Positions 56,927 through 64,000 of a stretch of 64,000 nt of DNA are shown piece by piece. The notes beneath the pieces are model-generated. The model ran no database searches, was not told where the DNA came from, and saw only the letters and a list, made by a program, of their open reading frames with translations. Both the position numbers and the translations under genes were made by a program. The DNA lies in NCBI GenBank assembly GCA_003725585.1, contig RJMB01000002.1:124001-188000 (forward strand), given 5' to 3'. Each line of letters begins with the position of its first letter. The first letter of the stretch is position 1. Source of the stretch: Halostreptopolyspora alba. Its GTDB lineage: Bacteria; Actinomycetota; Actinomycetes; Streptosporangiales; Streptosporangiaceae.

Positions 56927-58684
56927 GTGAGCCACGACCACACGGGCCCGTCCCGGTTCTCGGTGTGGGCACCCCACCACCAGCGTGTTCGGGTCCGGAT
57001 CCACGGCGGCGACCGCGACATGGAACCGGGTGCCGGCGGTTGGTGGTACACCGACGTGCCCGACGCGCCGCACGGCACCGACTACGCCTTCCTACTCGGC
57101 GGGGACCCCGTACCACTGCCGGACCCCCGGTCGCGGTGGCAGCCGCACGGTGTCCACGGCCCCTCGCGGGTCTACGACCACACCGCGTTCCGATGGACCG
57201 ACGCCGGCTGGACCGGGCGCGCGCTCGCGGGCGCGGTACTCTACGAGCTGCACATCGGCACCTTCACCCCGGAAGGGACGTTCGACGCCGCGCTCGGCCA
57301 CCTCGACCACCTGGTCGACCTCGGTGTGGACCTGGTGGAGCTGATGCCGGTCAACGCCTTCGACGGCGCGCGCGGCTGGGGCTACGACGGTGTGCTGTGG
57401 GGCGCGGTGCACGAGCCCTACGGCGGACCCGATGGCCTCAAGCGCCTCGTGGACGCCTGCCACGGGCGGGGCCTGGGCGTGGTGCTCGACGTCGTCTACA
57501 ACCACCTGGGGCCCTCGGGGGCCTACCTGCCCCGGTACGGACCCTACATCGACGGGGAGAACCCCTGGGGGCCGTCGCTCAACCTGGACGGCCCCGGCTC
57601 CGACGAGGTGCGCGCCTACGTCATCGACAACGCCGTGGGGTGGCTACGCGACTACCACCTGGACGGGTTGCGGCTGGACGCCGTGCACGCGTTGCGCGAC
57701 AGCCGCGCCGTCCACCTGCTCACCGAACTGTCCGAGGAGGTCGACGCGCTGGCGGCCGGCGTGGGCCGCCCACTCTCGCTCGTCGCCGAGACCGACCGCA
57801 ACGACCCACGCACCGTCGCCCCGCGCGAGGCCGGCGGGTACGGCATGACCGCCCAGTGGTCCGACGACCTGCACCACGCCCTGCACGCAGCTCTCACCGG
57901 AGAGTCCCAGGGCTACTACGCCGACTTCGCGACGCCCGACGCGCTGCCCCGAACGCTGCGCCGGGTGTTCCTGCACGACGGTGGCTACTCGTCGTTCCGC
58001 GGCCGGGCGCACGGCGCCCCCGTGGACCGCCGCACCACCCCCGGCAGTCGCTTCGTGGGCTACCTGCAGAACCACGACCAGATCGGCAACCGGGCGCGCG
58101 GCGACCGGATCTCGGCGACGGTGTCACCGGATGCCCAGGTGTGCGGTGCCGCCCTGGTGCTGTGCTCGCCCTACACCCCGATGCTGTTCATGGGGGAGGA
58201 GTGGGCCGCCTCGACACCCTGGCAGTTCTTCGTCTCCTTCCCCGACCCGCGGCTGGCGGAGGAGGTGCGCCGGGGCAGGCGCGACGAGTTCGCCGAGCAC
58301 GGCTGGGAGGCCGACGTTGCCGACCCCGCGGACCCCGCGACGCGGGACCGCAGCGTCCTGCGGTGGAACGAGCCACAGCGCGCCCCGCACAGCGAGGTAC
58401 TGGGTCTCTACCGGGCGCTCATCGCGCTCCGTCGCGCCCGCCCCGAGCTGGCCGACCCACGGCTGCACCGTTTCGGGGTGGAGGCCACGGACGACGGGCG
58501 GCTCCTCGTCCTGCACCGGGGCGCGCTGCGCGTGGTGTGCAACCTGCGTTCCTCCTCGGCCGTGGCGGTGCTCGACCACCCGGCCGGTGCCGTGCTGCTG
58601 GCCTCGAAGGAGGTCAACACCGACGGGGCCACCGTGACCCTGCCCGCCGAGTCGTTCGCGGTCGTTGAGACGCGACCGCACTGA
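56927..58684 (+). CDS. treZ: Maltooligosyl trehalose trehalohydrolase
   Basis: A 585-residue GH13 enzyme. The N-terminal beta domain begins FSVWAPHHQRVRVRIHGGDRDM, followed by the barrel with GLRLDAVHAL (nucleophile), LVAETDRND (acid) and QNHDQIGNRARGDR. It releases trehalose from the TreY product. GTG 56927 is the only fitting start. A long open frame in another phase (56965-58668) is a GC-bias shadow. It is 64 bp after the rlmA-like gene. Confidence 0.96.
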   Translation: MSHDHTGPSRFSVWAPHHQRVRVRIHGGDRDMEPGAGGWWYTDVPDAPHGTDYAFLLGGDPVPLPDPRSRWQPHGVHGPSRVYDHTAFRWTDAGWTGRALAGAVLYELHIGTFTPEGTFDAALGHLDHLVDLGVDLVELMPVNAFDGARGWGYDGVLWGAVHEPYGGPDGLKRLVDACHGRGLGVVLDVVYNHLGPSGAYLPRYGPYIDGENPWGPSLNLDGPGSDEVRAYVIDNAVGWLRDYHLDGLRLDAVHALRDSRAVHLLTELSEEVDALAAGVGRPLSLVAETDRNDPRTVAPREAGGYGMTAQWSDDLHHALHAALTGESQGYYADFATPDALPRTLRRVFLHDGGYSSFRGRAHGAPVDRRTTPGSRFVGYLQNHDQIGNRARGDRISATVSPDAQVCGAALVLCSPYTPMLFMGEEWAASTPWQFFVSFPDPRLAEEVRRGRRDEFAEHGWEADVADPADPATRDRSVLRWNEPQRAPHSEVLGLYRALIALRRARPELADPRLHRFGVEATDDGRLLVLHRGALRVVCNLRSSSAVAVLDHPAGAVLLASKEVNTDGATVTLPAESFAVVETRPH

Positions 58685-58737
58685 GCCGGCGACGCGCCCC
58701 CCGGTACCGCTCCTCCGGAAACGCCTGTGCCATGCTG

Positions 58738-58754
58738 TTGCGAAGAGCTCGCAA
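58738..58754. repeat. 17-bp inverted repeat before the methyltransferase gene
   Basis: TTGCGA-N5-TCGCAA at 58738-58754 lies 55 bp upstream of the methyltransferase start and just after treZ. It may be an operator, and suggests a promoter separate from the trehalose unit. Confidence 0.4.
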
Positions 58755-58809
58755 GAGAGACCACGGAGGCGCGAGCCCACCCCAAAGACACACGGTGCGA
58801 AAGGAACGC

Positions 58810-59553
58810 ATGTCGCTGAGTTCGCAGATGGTGCGCGAGAAGGTCCGGAGGTACTGGGACTGGCGGGCCGAGAGCTTCCGGGCCGATATCGCCGCGACGC
58901 CCGACCGCGACGCGTGGCTGGCCGTCTACGCCAACGCCACCGAGCGACTGTTTCCGGAAACCCCCGAACCGCTTCGGGTGCTCGACGTCGGCACGGGGAC
59001 GGGCTTCGTCGCGATCGCGTTCGCCGAGCTGGGGCACGAGGTGGTCGCCGTCGAGCCCGCCCCGGCCATGCGCGAGATCGCGGCGAAGGAGTTCGCCGAC
59101 GCCGGGGTGCGGGTGGACCTCCGGGATGGCTACGCCTTCCCACTGCCCGACCTGGGAGCCGGGTTCGACCTGGTCACGTGCCGCAACGTGCTCTGGACGC
59201 TCACCGACCCGGTCGCGGCGCTACGTGAGTGGCGCGGGGTGCTGCGCCCCGGCGGCGCCGTGCTGCTCAGCGACGGGATGTGGAACACCTGGCGTCAGGA
59301 GGCCCGCCTGCTGCGCACCGGGTGGCGCTCGCGCGCCGACGCCCCGGTCGGGTGGCGTTTCCTCGCCGCGTACCTGCGGCTGCGCCGCGGCCTGCCCTAC
59401 TACCGGGGTATTGACTACACGCGGGCGGACCGGCTGCTGCGCGAGGCCGGGTACCAGAGCCCGCTGCGGTTGGACCACCTCATGGACCGTGGTTTCTACG
59501 AGCCGGAGACCATCGACGCGCACTGCCTCGCGGCCGCGTGGGCGCCGCGTTAG
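58810..59553 (+). CDS. Class I SAM-dependent methyltransferase
   Basis: A 247-residue protein. VREKVRRYWDWRAESF is a typical UbiE/methyltransferase-11 lead, then VLDVGTGTGFVAIAFAELGHEVVAVEPAPAM (SAM motif I and the ribose-binding acidic residue) and VLRPGGAVLLSDGMWNTW. AAAGGAA 5 nt upstream fixes ATG 58810. The substrate is unknown. It converges, 63 bp apart, with the nicotianamine-synthase-like gene and could either belong to that pathway or be unrelated. Confidence 0.88.
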   Translation: MSLSSQMVREKVRRYWDWRAESFRADIAATPDRDAWLAVYANATERLFPETPEPLRVLDVGTGTGFVAIAFAELGHEVVAVEPAPAMREIAAKEFADAGVRVDLRDGYAFPLPDLGAGFDLVTCRNVLWTLTDPVAALREWRGVLRPGGAVLLSDGMWNTWRQEARLLRTGWRSRADAPVGWRFLAAYLRLRRGLPYYRGIDYTRADRLLREAGYQSPLRLDHLMDRGFYEPETIDAHCLAAAWAPR

Positions 59554-59616
59554 GTGGTGTTGTTCGGGCTCGCCGGCGCTCTCCGGAGGGACGGCCACTC
59601 GCTCCGAAAACAGACC

Positions 59617-60498
59617 CTAGCCCGGACCGGTCGCGGGCTCCGGTCGCGAGACGAGTACGGAGTTGACCACATCGTCGCAGGGATGCATCTCCACCAGTGT
59701 TTGGAACCCGCTCAGGTCGTCGGGGGACACCGGCGGGTACAGCGCCGTGCGCAACCGGTGCGCCGAACGTGTCAGCAGCAGCGAGTCGGGCCGCATCACC
59801 GTGGACAGGGAGTGGCTCACCCGCCGCTTGGCCGCGCTGTCGGCGCCGACGAGAGCGGCCAGCAGAACGATGTCGGAATCGCCGACCCCGGGGAGCCGTG
59901 CGGGTCGGTGCGCGTCCCCGCGGACGGTGGTCACCCGGTCCTGGAGGCCGAGCGCGCGGTGCACCCCGTTCGCGAGTTCGCACGCCTCGGCGTCGTTGTC
60001 GACGTTGGTGACCTCGACCTCGTAGCGCCACATCAGCTCCACTCCGGTCAGTGGCAGGGGGCCGGCGCCGAGGAGGACCGCGGACGCGGGCGGGGGCGCG
60101 CCCACTGCGGCCAGCCCCCCGAGTTCGAAGCGCACCAGGCGGCGGTAGTTGTCGAGGTAGGGGAACGCGCCGAGTTCGGCCCACGGGTCGTCGGCGGCGA
60201 TGATCCGGTGGGCCCACTCCCGTTCGAGCTCGTTCTCGCCGCGCGCGCTCAGCGAGCGGAGCGACGGGACGAGCGATCCGGCGGCGGGGTCGCGCAACAC
60301 CCGCTCGGCCAGCTCGTCGTCGATGACGGTGCACAGCTCGACGAGCCGGCGGAACGCCTCGTTCACCTCGGGGGAGGGGCGCAGGTCGGTGGAGCTGAGC
60401 TGGTCGTCGAGCTCGCTGAGTCGGGCGAGGAAGGCGGCCGGAGGCAGGGGGGATGCGGGAGTCAGTGCTCCGGGTGCTGTATGAGTCACGGTTCGCAT
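59617..60498 (-). CDS. Nicotianamine synthase-like protein (metallophore biosynthesis)
   Basis: A 293-residue protein. FPYLDNYRRLVRFEL (112-126), LLGAGPLPLTGVELMWRYEVEVTNVDND (142-169) and DDVVNSVLVSRP (275-286) are the characteristic blocks of the nicotianamine synthase superfamily, which includes bacterial CntL. These enzymes transfer aminobutyrate from S-adenosylmethionine to an amino acid (histidine in staphylopine and pseudopaline synthesis) or to a second aminobutyrate unit. ATG 60498 is chosen because a Zur-like box lies 4 bp upstream and the longer frame would run across the operators. Divergent from transporter genes, so probably a secreted zinc- or nickel-chelating metabolite is made and taken back. 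Acceptor substrate unknown. Confidence 0.85.
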   Translation of the reverse strand: MRTVTHTAPGALTPASPLPPAAFLARLSELDDQLSSTDLRPSPEVNEAFRRLVELCTVIDDELAERVLRDPAAGSLVPSLRSLSARGENELEREWAHRIIAADDPWAELGAFPYLDNYRRLVRFELGGLAAVGAPPPASAVLLGAGPLPLTGVELMWRYEVEVTNVDNDAEACELANGVHRALGLQDRVTTVRGDAHRPARLPGVGDSDIVLLAALVGADSAAKRRVSHSLSTVMRPDSLLLTRSAHRLRTALYPPVSPDDLSGFQTLVEMHPCDDVVNSVLVSRPEPATGPG

Positions 60499-60502
60499 AG
60501 TA

Positions 60503-60534
60503 CGAAAATGATTTTCAACCCGAAAACGATTCGG
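60503..60534. promoter_or_regulatory. Two tandem Zur-like boxes before the nicotianamine synthase-like gene
   Basis: CGAAAATGATTTTCA at 60503-60517 matches the actinobacterial Zur core TGAAAATnATTTTCA at all but one position. A second dyad CCGAA-N5-TTCGG at 60520-60534, spaced 17 bp from the first, overlaps the same face. Being 4 bp from the ATG, binding would block transcription of the gene under zinc sufficiency. Confidence 0.7.
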
Positions 60535-60593
60535 GGGGATGCGGGGCGCGAATGCCGAATCGCTCCGATCGCGCTCCGCATCCAGTAAGATAC

Positions 60594-60608
60594 TGATAAT
60601 CATTTTCG
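60594..60608. promoter_or_regulatory. Zur-like box before the ABC transporter operon
   Basis: TGATAATCATTTTCG at 60594-60608 deviates from the Zur core at two positions. It overlaps GATAAT (60595-60600), a probable -10 element, 18 bp before GTG 60627. Confidence 0.65.
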
Positions 60609-60626
60609 TTGTGGAAAGGGGATGGG

Positions 60627-61421
60627 GTGCTGGAGGTCGCCGACCTACGGATCCGGGTACCCGGTAGCGGCGCGCCCCGCTACGCCGTCGAGGATGTCGG
60701 GTTCCGGCTGCGACGGGGAGAGCGACTCGGACTCATCGGGGAGTCCGGCTCCGGGAAGTCGATGACCGCGCTCGCCCTCATGGGGCTCCTGCCGCGGGGG
60801 TGTACGGCCACCGGCAGCGTCCGGCTCGACGGGACCGAGCTGCTCACCCTGGACGAGCGGTCGCTGCGCCGGATCCGTGGCTCCCGGATGGCCATGGTCT
60901 TCCAGGATGTCCTCACCGCCCTGAACCCACTGACCCGGGTGGGCCGCCACGTCGCCGAACCGTTCCGGCGTCACCGGGGTATGGGCGCGTCCGCCGCGGC
61001 GCGGGCCGCGGCGGAGCTGCTGGAGCGGGTGGGGTTCCCCGACCCGGACACCGTCGCGCGCGCCTACCCCGCCCACCTCTCGGGAGGCCAGCGGCAGCGC
61101 GTGTGCCTGGCCATGGCGCTGGCCTGCCAGCCCCGGGTCCTCATCGCCGACGAGCCGACCACCGCGCTCGACGCCACCGTCCAGGCCGAGATCCTGGACC
61201 TGCTCGACCGGACACTGGACACGGTGACCGACCAGCGGCCGGCCCTGCTTTTCGTCTCGCACGACCTCGCCGTGCTCGCCCGGGTCTGTGACCACGTGCT
61301 GGTGCTGCGCGAGGGCAGGGTCGTCGAGCGCGGGCCGGTCCAGACACTGTTGCGCGCCCCCGAAAACGAGCACACCCGGGCACTGCTCGCCGACGCGAGG
61401 GAGGCCGCATGGAACGGATGA
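60627..61421 (+). CDS. ABC importer ATPase, oligopeptide/nickel type (OppD/NikD/CntD-like)
   Basis: A 264-residue ATPase. Walker A GESGSGKS, signature [16 protein letters not shown], Walker [13 protein letters not shown], and H-loop [13 protein letters not shown] 60627 has AAAGGGGA 5 nt upstream; a TTG at 60609 lies inside the Zur box end and is rejected. The usual C-terminal oligopeptide extension is nearly absent (ends ...REAAWNG), as in CntD/NikD. First gene of an operon with overlapping members, so presumably part of the re-import system for the metal complex. Confidence 0.9.
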   Translation: MLEVADLRIRVPGSGAPRYAVEDVGFRLRRGERLGLIGESGSGKSMTALALMGLLPRGCTATGSVRLDGTELLTLDERSLRRIRGSRMAMVFQDVLTALNPLTRVGRHVAEPFRRHRGMGASAAARAAAELLERVGFPDPDTVARAYPAHLSGGQRQRVCLAMALACQPRVLIADEPTTALDATVQAEILDLLDRTLDTVTDQRPALLFVSHDLAVLARVCDHVLVLREGRVVERGPVQTLLRAPENEHTRALLADAREAAWNG

Positions 61422-62311
61422 CCTCCCCGCACGGTCACCCCACCTCCGCCCCCCTGCTCACCGCGCGCGAACTCCGGCGCCGCTACCGCGTCCGCGCTTC
61501 GATGTTCGGCGCCACACGCCAGGTCACGGCGCTGGAGCGGGTGAGCCTCACCGTCCTTCCCGGCGAGCGCCTGGGGGTGGTCGGGGAGACCGGGGCCGGC
61601 AAGTCCACGCTCGCGCGGATCCTGCTCGCCCTGGAACACCCCGACTCCGGCGAAGTCAGGTTCGGCCCGGACCAGCGACGGGTGCGTCCCGGAAACGCGC
61701 GGCGCACGCGGTGGTTCCGCTCCCAGGTACAGCTGGTGCCCCAGGATTCGGCGGGCTCGCTCAACCCGCGCGTGCGTGTGGGGCGCAGTATCGCCGAGCC
61801 CCTGGCCTGCCTGGGTGTCGACGTCGACCACCGGCGCCGGGTCGCCGAGGTTCTCGCGGCCGTCGGACTCGACGACGGGATGGCTGACCGGTACCCCTCC
61901 GAGTTCTCCGGTGGCCAGCGCCAGCGGTTGGCGATCGCCCGCGCCATCGCCCCCGGGCCGCGCCTGCTCGTCGCCGACGAACCGGTCAGCGCCCTGGACG
62001 TCTCCTCCCGGGGACGGGTCCTGGAGCTGCTGCGCCGCCTCAGCCACGAACGCGGACTCGGGCTGGTCCTGGTCTCCCACGACCTCGGAGTGGTCCGCGC
62101 CCTCTGCGACCGGGTCCTCGTCATGCGCGACGGCCACATCGTGGAGCAGGGCGGCGTCCCCGACGTGCTCACCGCCCCCGAACACCCCTACACCCGGCGC
62201 CTCGTCGCGTCGATCCCCCGACTGCCCGCCCCAGCGGGCGGAGTCGGCCACGCCACCGCGGCCGGGTCACACGGGTCCGCCCTCGCCGATCCGGAAGGCC
62301 CCACCCCGTGA
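61409..62311 (+). CDS. ABC importer ATPase, oligopeptide/nickel type (OppF/NikE/CntF-like)
   Basis: A 300-residue ATPase. Walker A GETGAGKS, signature [16 protein letters not shown], Walker [13 protein letters not shown] and H-loop LVSHDLGVV are present. The C-terminus has [19 protein letters not shown], the tail typical of the OppF/DppF partners. It overlaps the preceding ATPase gene by 13 bp with GGGAGG upstream, so a heterodimeric ATPase pair is translated together. Confidence 0.91.
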   Translation: MERMTSPHGHPTSAPLLTARELRRRYRVRASMFGATRQVTALERVSLTVLPGERLGVVGETGAGKSTLARILLALEHPDSGEVRFGPDQRRVRPGNARRTRWFRSQVQLVPQDSAGSLNPRVRVGRSIAEPLACLGVDVDHRRRVAEVLAAVGLDDGMADRYPSEFSGGQRQRLAIARAIAPGPRLLVADEPVSALDVSSRGRVLELLRRLSHERGLGLVLVSHDLGVVRALCDRVLVMRDGHIVEQGGVPDVLTAPEHPYTRRLVASIPRLPAPAGGVGHATAAGSHGSALADPEGPTP

Positions 62312-63612
62312 CCACCGCTGTGCCGCGCGGCCCGAACCCGCTGCGTCGATGGTCGCTGCTGGCCCGTTTCGCCGGGCTGCCCCGTCTCGCGCAGCTGCTG
62401 CTGCTCACACAGCTCGCCTTCAACCTGGGCTTCTACCTGGTGGTGCCGTTCCTGGCGGTGCACCTCGCCGACGACCTGGCCATGGCCGGATGGGCCGTCG
62501 GGATCGTGCTCGGCGCGCGGACGTTCAGTCAGCAGGGCCTGTTCGTCGTCGGGGGCGCGCTCGCCGACCGGTTCGGCACCCGCCCCGTGGTCCTCGCCGG
62601 ATGCGCGGTGCGCGTGGCCGGGTTCGTCGTGCTCGCCCTGGCCCCCACCTTCCCGGTCGTGCTGGCCGGGGCGATGCTGACCGGGTTCGCCGGCGCGCTG
62701 TTCTCCCCCGCGGTCGAGGCGGCACTGGCCGACGAGGGCACCCGGCTGGAGCGGCACGGCACCATCACCCGGTCCGAGCTGTTCGGGCTGTTCGCGATCT
62801 GTGGCGAGCTCGGTGCCGTCACCGGGCCGCTGCTGGGCGCCGCGCTGCTGCGTGTCGACTTCTGGCTGACCTGCCTGGTCGCCGCTGCGGCGTTCACGGC
62901 CATCCTGTTCGGGCACCACCGGTTGCTACCGGCGCTCCCGCCCCGCAGCTTCGGGGAACCGATCCTCGCCGGATGGGGCGATGTACTGCGCAACCGGATG
63001 TTCCTCGCGTTCGCGCTCGGCTACAGCGCCTACCTGGTGAGCTACAACCAGCTCTATCTCGCGCTTCCGGTGGAGCTCCAGCGTGCCACGGGCGGCCAGG
63101 AGGCACTGGGCTGGATGTTCGCCCTGGCGTCGGTGCTGATCGTGGTGTGCCAGCTGCCACTGGCCGCGTGGGCGCGGACACGGCTGGGAGCGGCGCGCGC
63201 CCTCCCACTGGGGTTCGGATTGCTGGCGACGGCGTTCGTGACGGTCTCGGCGACCGCGCCCGCCGACCCACCGCCCGGGGTGTTCGCGTTGGCCCCGGCC
63301 ATCGCGCTGGTGACCTTCGTGACATTCGGGCAGATGCTGGCGGTGCCCGTGGCCCAGGACATGGTCGCGCGCCTGGCCGGCGAACAGCGGCTGGGCAGCT
63401 ACTTCGGTTTCCTCTCCTCCGCGGGCGGGTTCGCGGTGCTGGCCGGCAGCACCGGGGTGGGGGCACTACTGGACCGCGCGCGCACCCCGACCCCCGACGC
63501 CGCGCTGCCCTGGATCGTCCTGGCGATGCTGCCCGCGGTGGGCGGTCTGCTCCTGTGGCTCGTCGCGCGGAGGGGCCCGCCCCCGCGCCACGAGGACAAC
63601 GACGACCCCTGA
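62308..63612 (+). CDS. MFS transporter, probable metallophore exporter
   Basis: A 434-residue protein with about twelve membrane helices. The loop between helices 2 and 3 reads GGALADRFGTRPVVLAGCA, an MFS signature A variant. The GTG start overlaps the ATPase stop codon (GTGA), so it is co-translated with the importer ATPases. In staphylopine and pseudopaline clusters an MFS or EamA-type exporter (CntE, CntI) secretes the metallophore. By position this is the candidate exporter; the charged C-terminus (PPPRHEDNDDP) could be metal-related but is not diagnostic. Confidence 0.85.
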   Translation: MTTAVPRGPNPLRRWSLLARFAGLPRLAQLLLLTQLAFNLGFYLVVPFLAVHLADDLAMAGWAVGIVLGARTFSQQGLFVVGGALADRFGTRPVVLAGCAVRVAGFVVLALAPTFPVVLAGAMLTGFAGALFSPAVEAALADEGTRLERHGTITRSELFGLFAICGELGAVTGPLLGAALLRVDFWLTCLVAAAAFTAILFGHHRLLPALPPRSFGEPILAGWGDVLRNRMFLAFALGYSAYLVSYNQLYLALPVELQRATGGQEALGWMFALASVLIVVCQLPLAAWARTRLGAARALPLGFGLLATAFVTVSATAPADPPPGVFALAPAIALVTFVTFGQMLAVPVAQDMVARLAGEQRLGSYFGFLSSAGGFAVLAGSTGVGALLDRARTPTPDAALPWIVLAMLPAVGGLLLWLVARRGPPPRHEDNDDP

Positions 63613-63659
63613 CCCGGGTTTCCGTGACCGAGACCCCAGAGAACGACAAGGACCCCCTC

Positions 63660-64000
63660 ATGCAGTTCGCGCGCTCGCGCCCGTCCACCCCCGCCGCGGC
63701 ACTGGGAGCGGCGGCCGTTCTCGGCGTGGCCACCACGGGATGCTTCGGTGGTGGCTCGGCCGGGGACCAACGGCTCTCCGTCGAGCTGGCATTCCCCCCG
63801 GTCATGCAAATGTCGCCCTACAGCGACGACGCCGCCCAGCTCGGCCGCCTGGGCGCGGCCGAACCCCTCGTCGAGGTCGACGACGAGGGCGCGCCACAGC
63901 CGCTGCTGGCCGAGAGCTGGGGGCGGAACGGCGACGGCACCTGGGAGCTGATCCTGCGCGACGACGTCACCTTCCACGACGGCACCGCGATGACCGCGGA
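63660..64000 (+). CDS. Family-5 substrate-binding lipoprotein, CntA/NikA/OppA-like (3' partial)
   Basis: The first 113 residues are present. A signal peptide with TTGC lipobox (C28) is followed by LSVELAFPPVMQMSPYSDDAAQLGRLGAAEPLVEVDDEG and LAESWGRNGDGTWELILRDDVTFHDGTAMTA, the start of SBP_bac_5 proteins. AAGGA about 7 nt upstream supports ATG 63660. It follows the exporter by 47 bp in the same operon. The rest, and the expected permease genes, lie beyond the window. Confidence 0.88.
   Translation, partial: MQFARSRPSTPAAALGAAAVLGVATTGCFGGGSAGDQRLSVELAFPPVMQMSPYSDDAAQLGRLGAAEPLVEVDDEGAPQPLLAESWGRNGDGTWELILRDDVTFHDGTAMTA

Noticed and set aside
56965..58668. 567-codon plus-strand frame overlapping treZ
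   Set aside because: Shadow of treZ in another phase, dominated by Arg, Pro and Ala; treZ itself has all GH13 motifs.

Overview
The window is about 64 kb of GC-rich DNA with GTG/ATG starts. Its gene content (complete Pup-proteasome system, RbpA, DUF397, DUF5999, Rv3235-like protein, actinobacterial glycosyltransferase) points to a filamentous actinobacterium. Naturally fused PafB-PafC, single-aptamer glycine riboswitch and the general gene order fit the Streptosporangiales/Nocardiopsaceae, but genus is inference. The sequence looks chromosomal: I see no tRNA, rRNA, insertion sequence, prophage or CRISPR.

Layout. 1-7.5 kb: end of a sugar-phosphate mutase-type gene, a GarA-like FHA protein, a DUF151 nuclease, a MerR regulator, then a glycine riboswitch driving gcvP, and a TPR protein. 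7.5-14.3 kb: DUF5999, endonuclease V with a ThrE-type exporter, a RecB-family nuclease divergent from a site-2 protease, and an XRE-TPR regulator translationally coupled to a SLOG-domain protein. 14.7-32.1 kb: the protein-degradation block trmI-arc-dop-pup-prcB-prcA-pafA-FKBP-pafBC, two tiny membrane proteins, tatA, tatC, an orphan DUF397 protein and a Ski2-like helicase. 32.5-41.2 kb: a GT4 mannosyltransferase, an acyl-CoA dehydrogenase and a CUT1 sugar ABC transporter with its own ATPase, facing a second MsiK-like ATPase. 41.9-49.5 kb: lnt, fxsA, a HAD phosphatase, rbpA, an F420-type nitroreductase, an MFS transporter with GDPD, and an Rv3235-like protein. 49.5-53.3 kb: a zinc/cobalt-type P1B ATPase divergent from an ArsR/SmtB sensor, and a lone PstS. 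53.6-59.6 kb: trehalose synthesis genes treY and treZ with an RlmA-type rRNA methyltransferase between them, then another methyltransferase. 59.6-64 kb: a nicotianamine-synthase-like gene divergent from two oligopeptide/nickel-type ABC ATPases, an MFS exporter and the start of a family-5 binding lipoprotein.

Most interesting system. The last 4.4 kb looks like a metallophore locus: a nicotianamine-like synthase, an exporter and an ABC importer, with three Zur-like AT-rich palindromes in the 128 bp between the divergent genes. This suggests a zinc-repressed zincophore pathway whose remaining parts (permeases, possibly an opine dehydrogenase) should lie past the right edge. The ArsR/P1B-ATPase pair 8 kb upstream would be the opposite (efflux) arm of zinc homeostasis.

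Regulation visible in sequence: two sigma-R-type promoters (GGAAT-N18-GTT) before arc and rbpA, a recurring TAnnnT-N6-RTG arrangement that implies leaderless transcripts, a glycine riboswitch, metal-sensor operators, and several good hairpin terminators.
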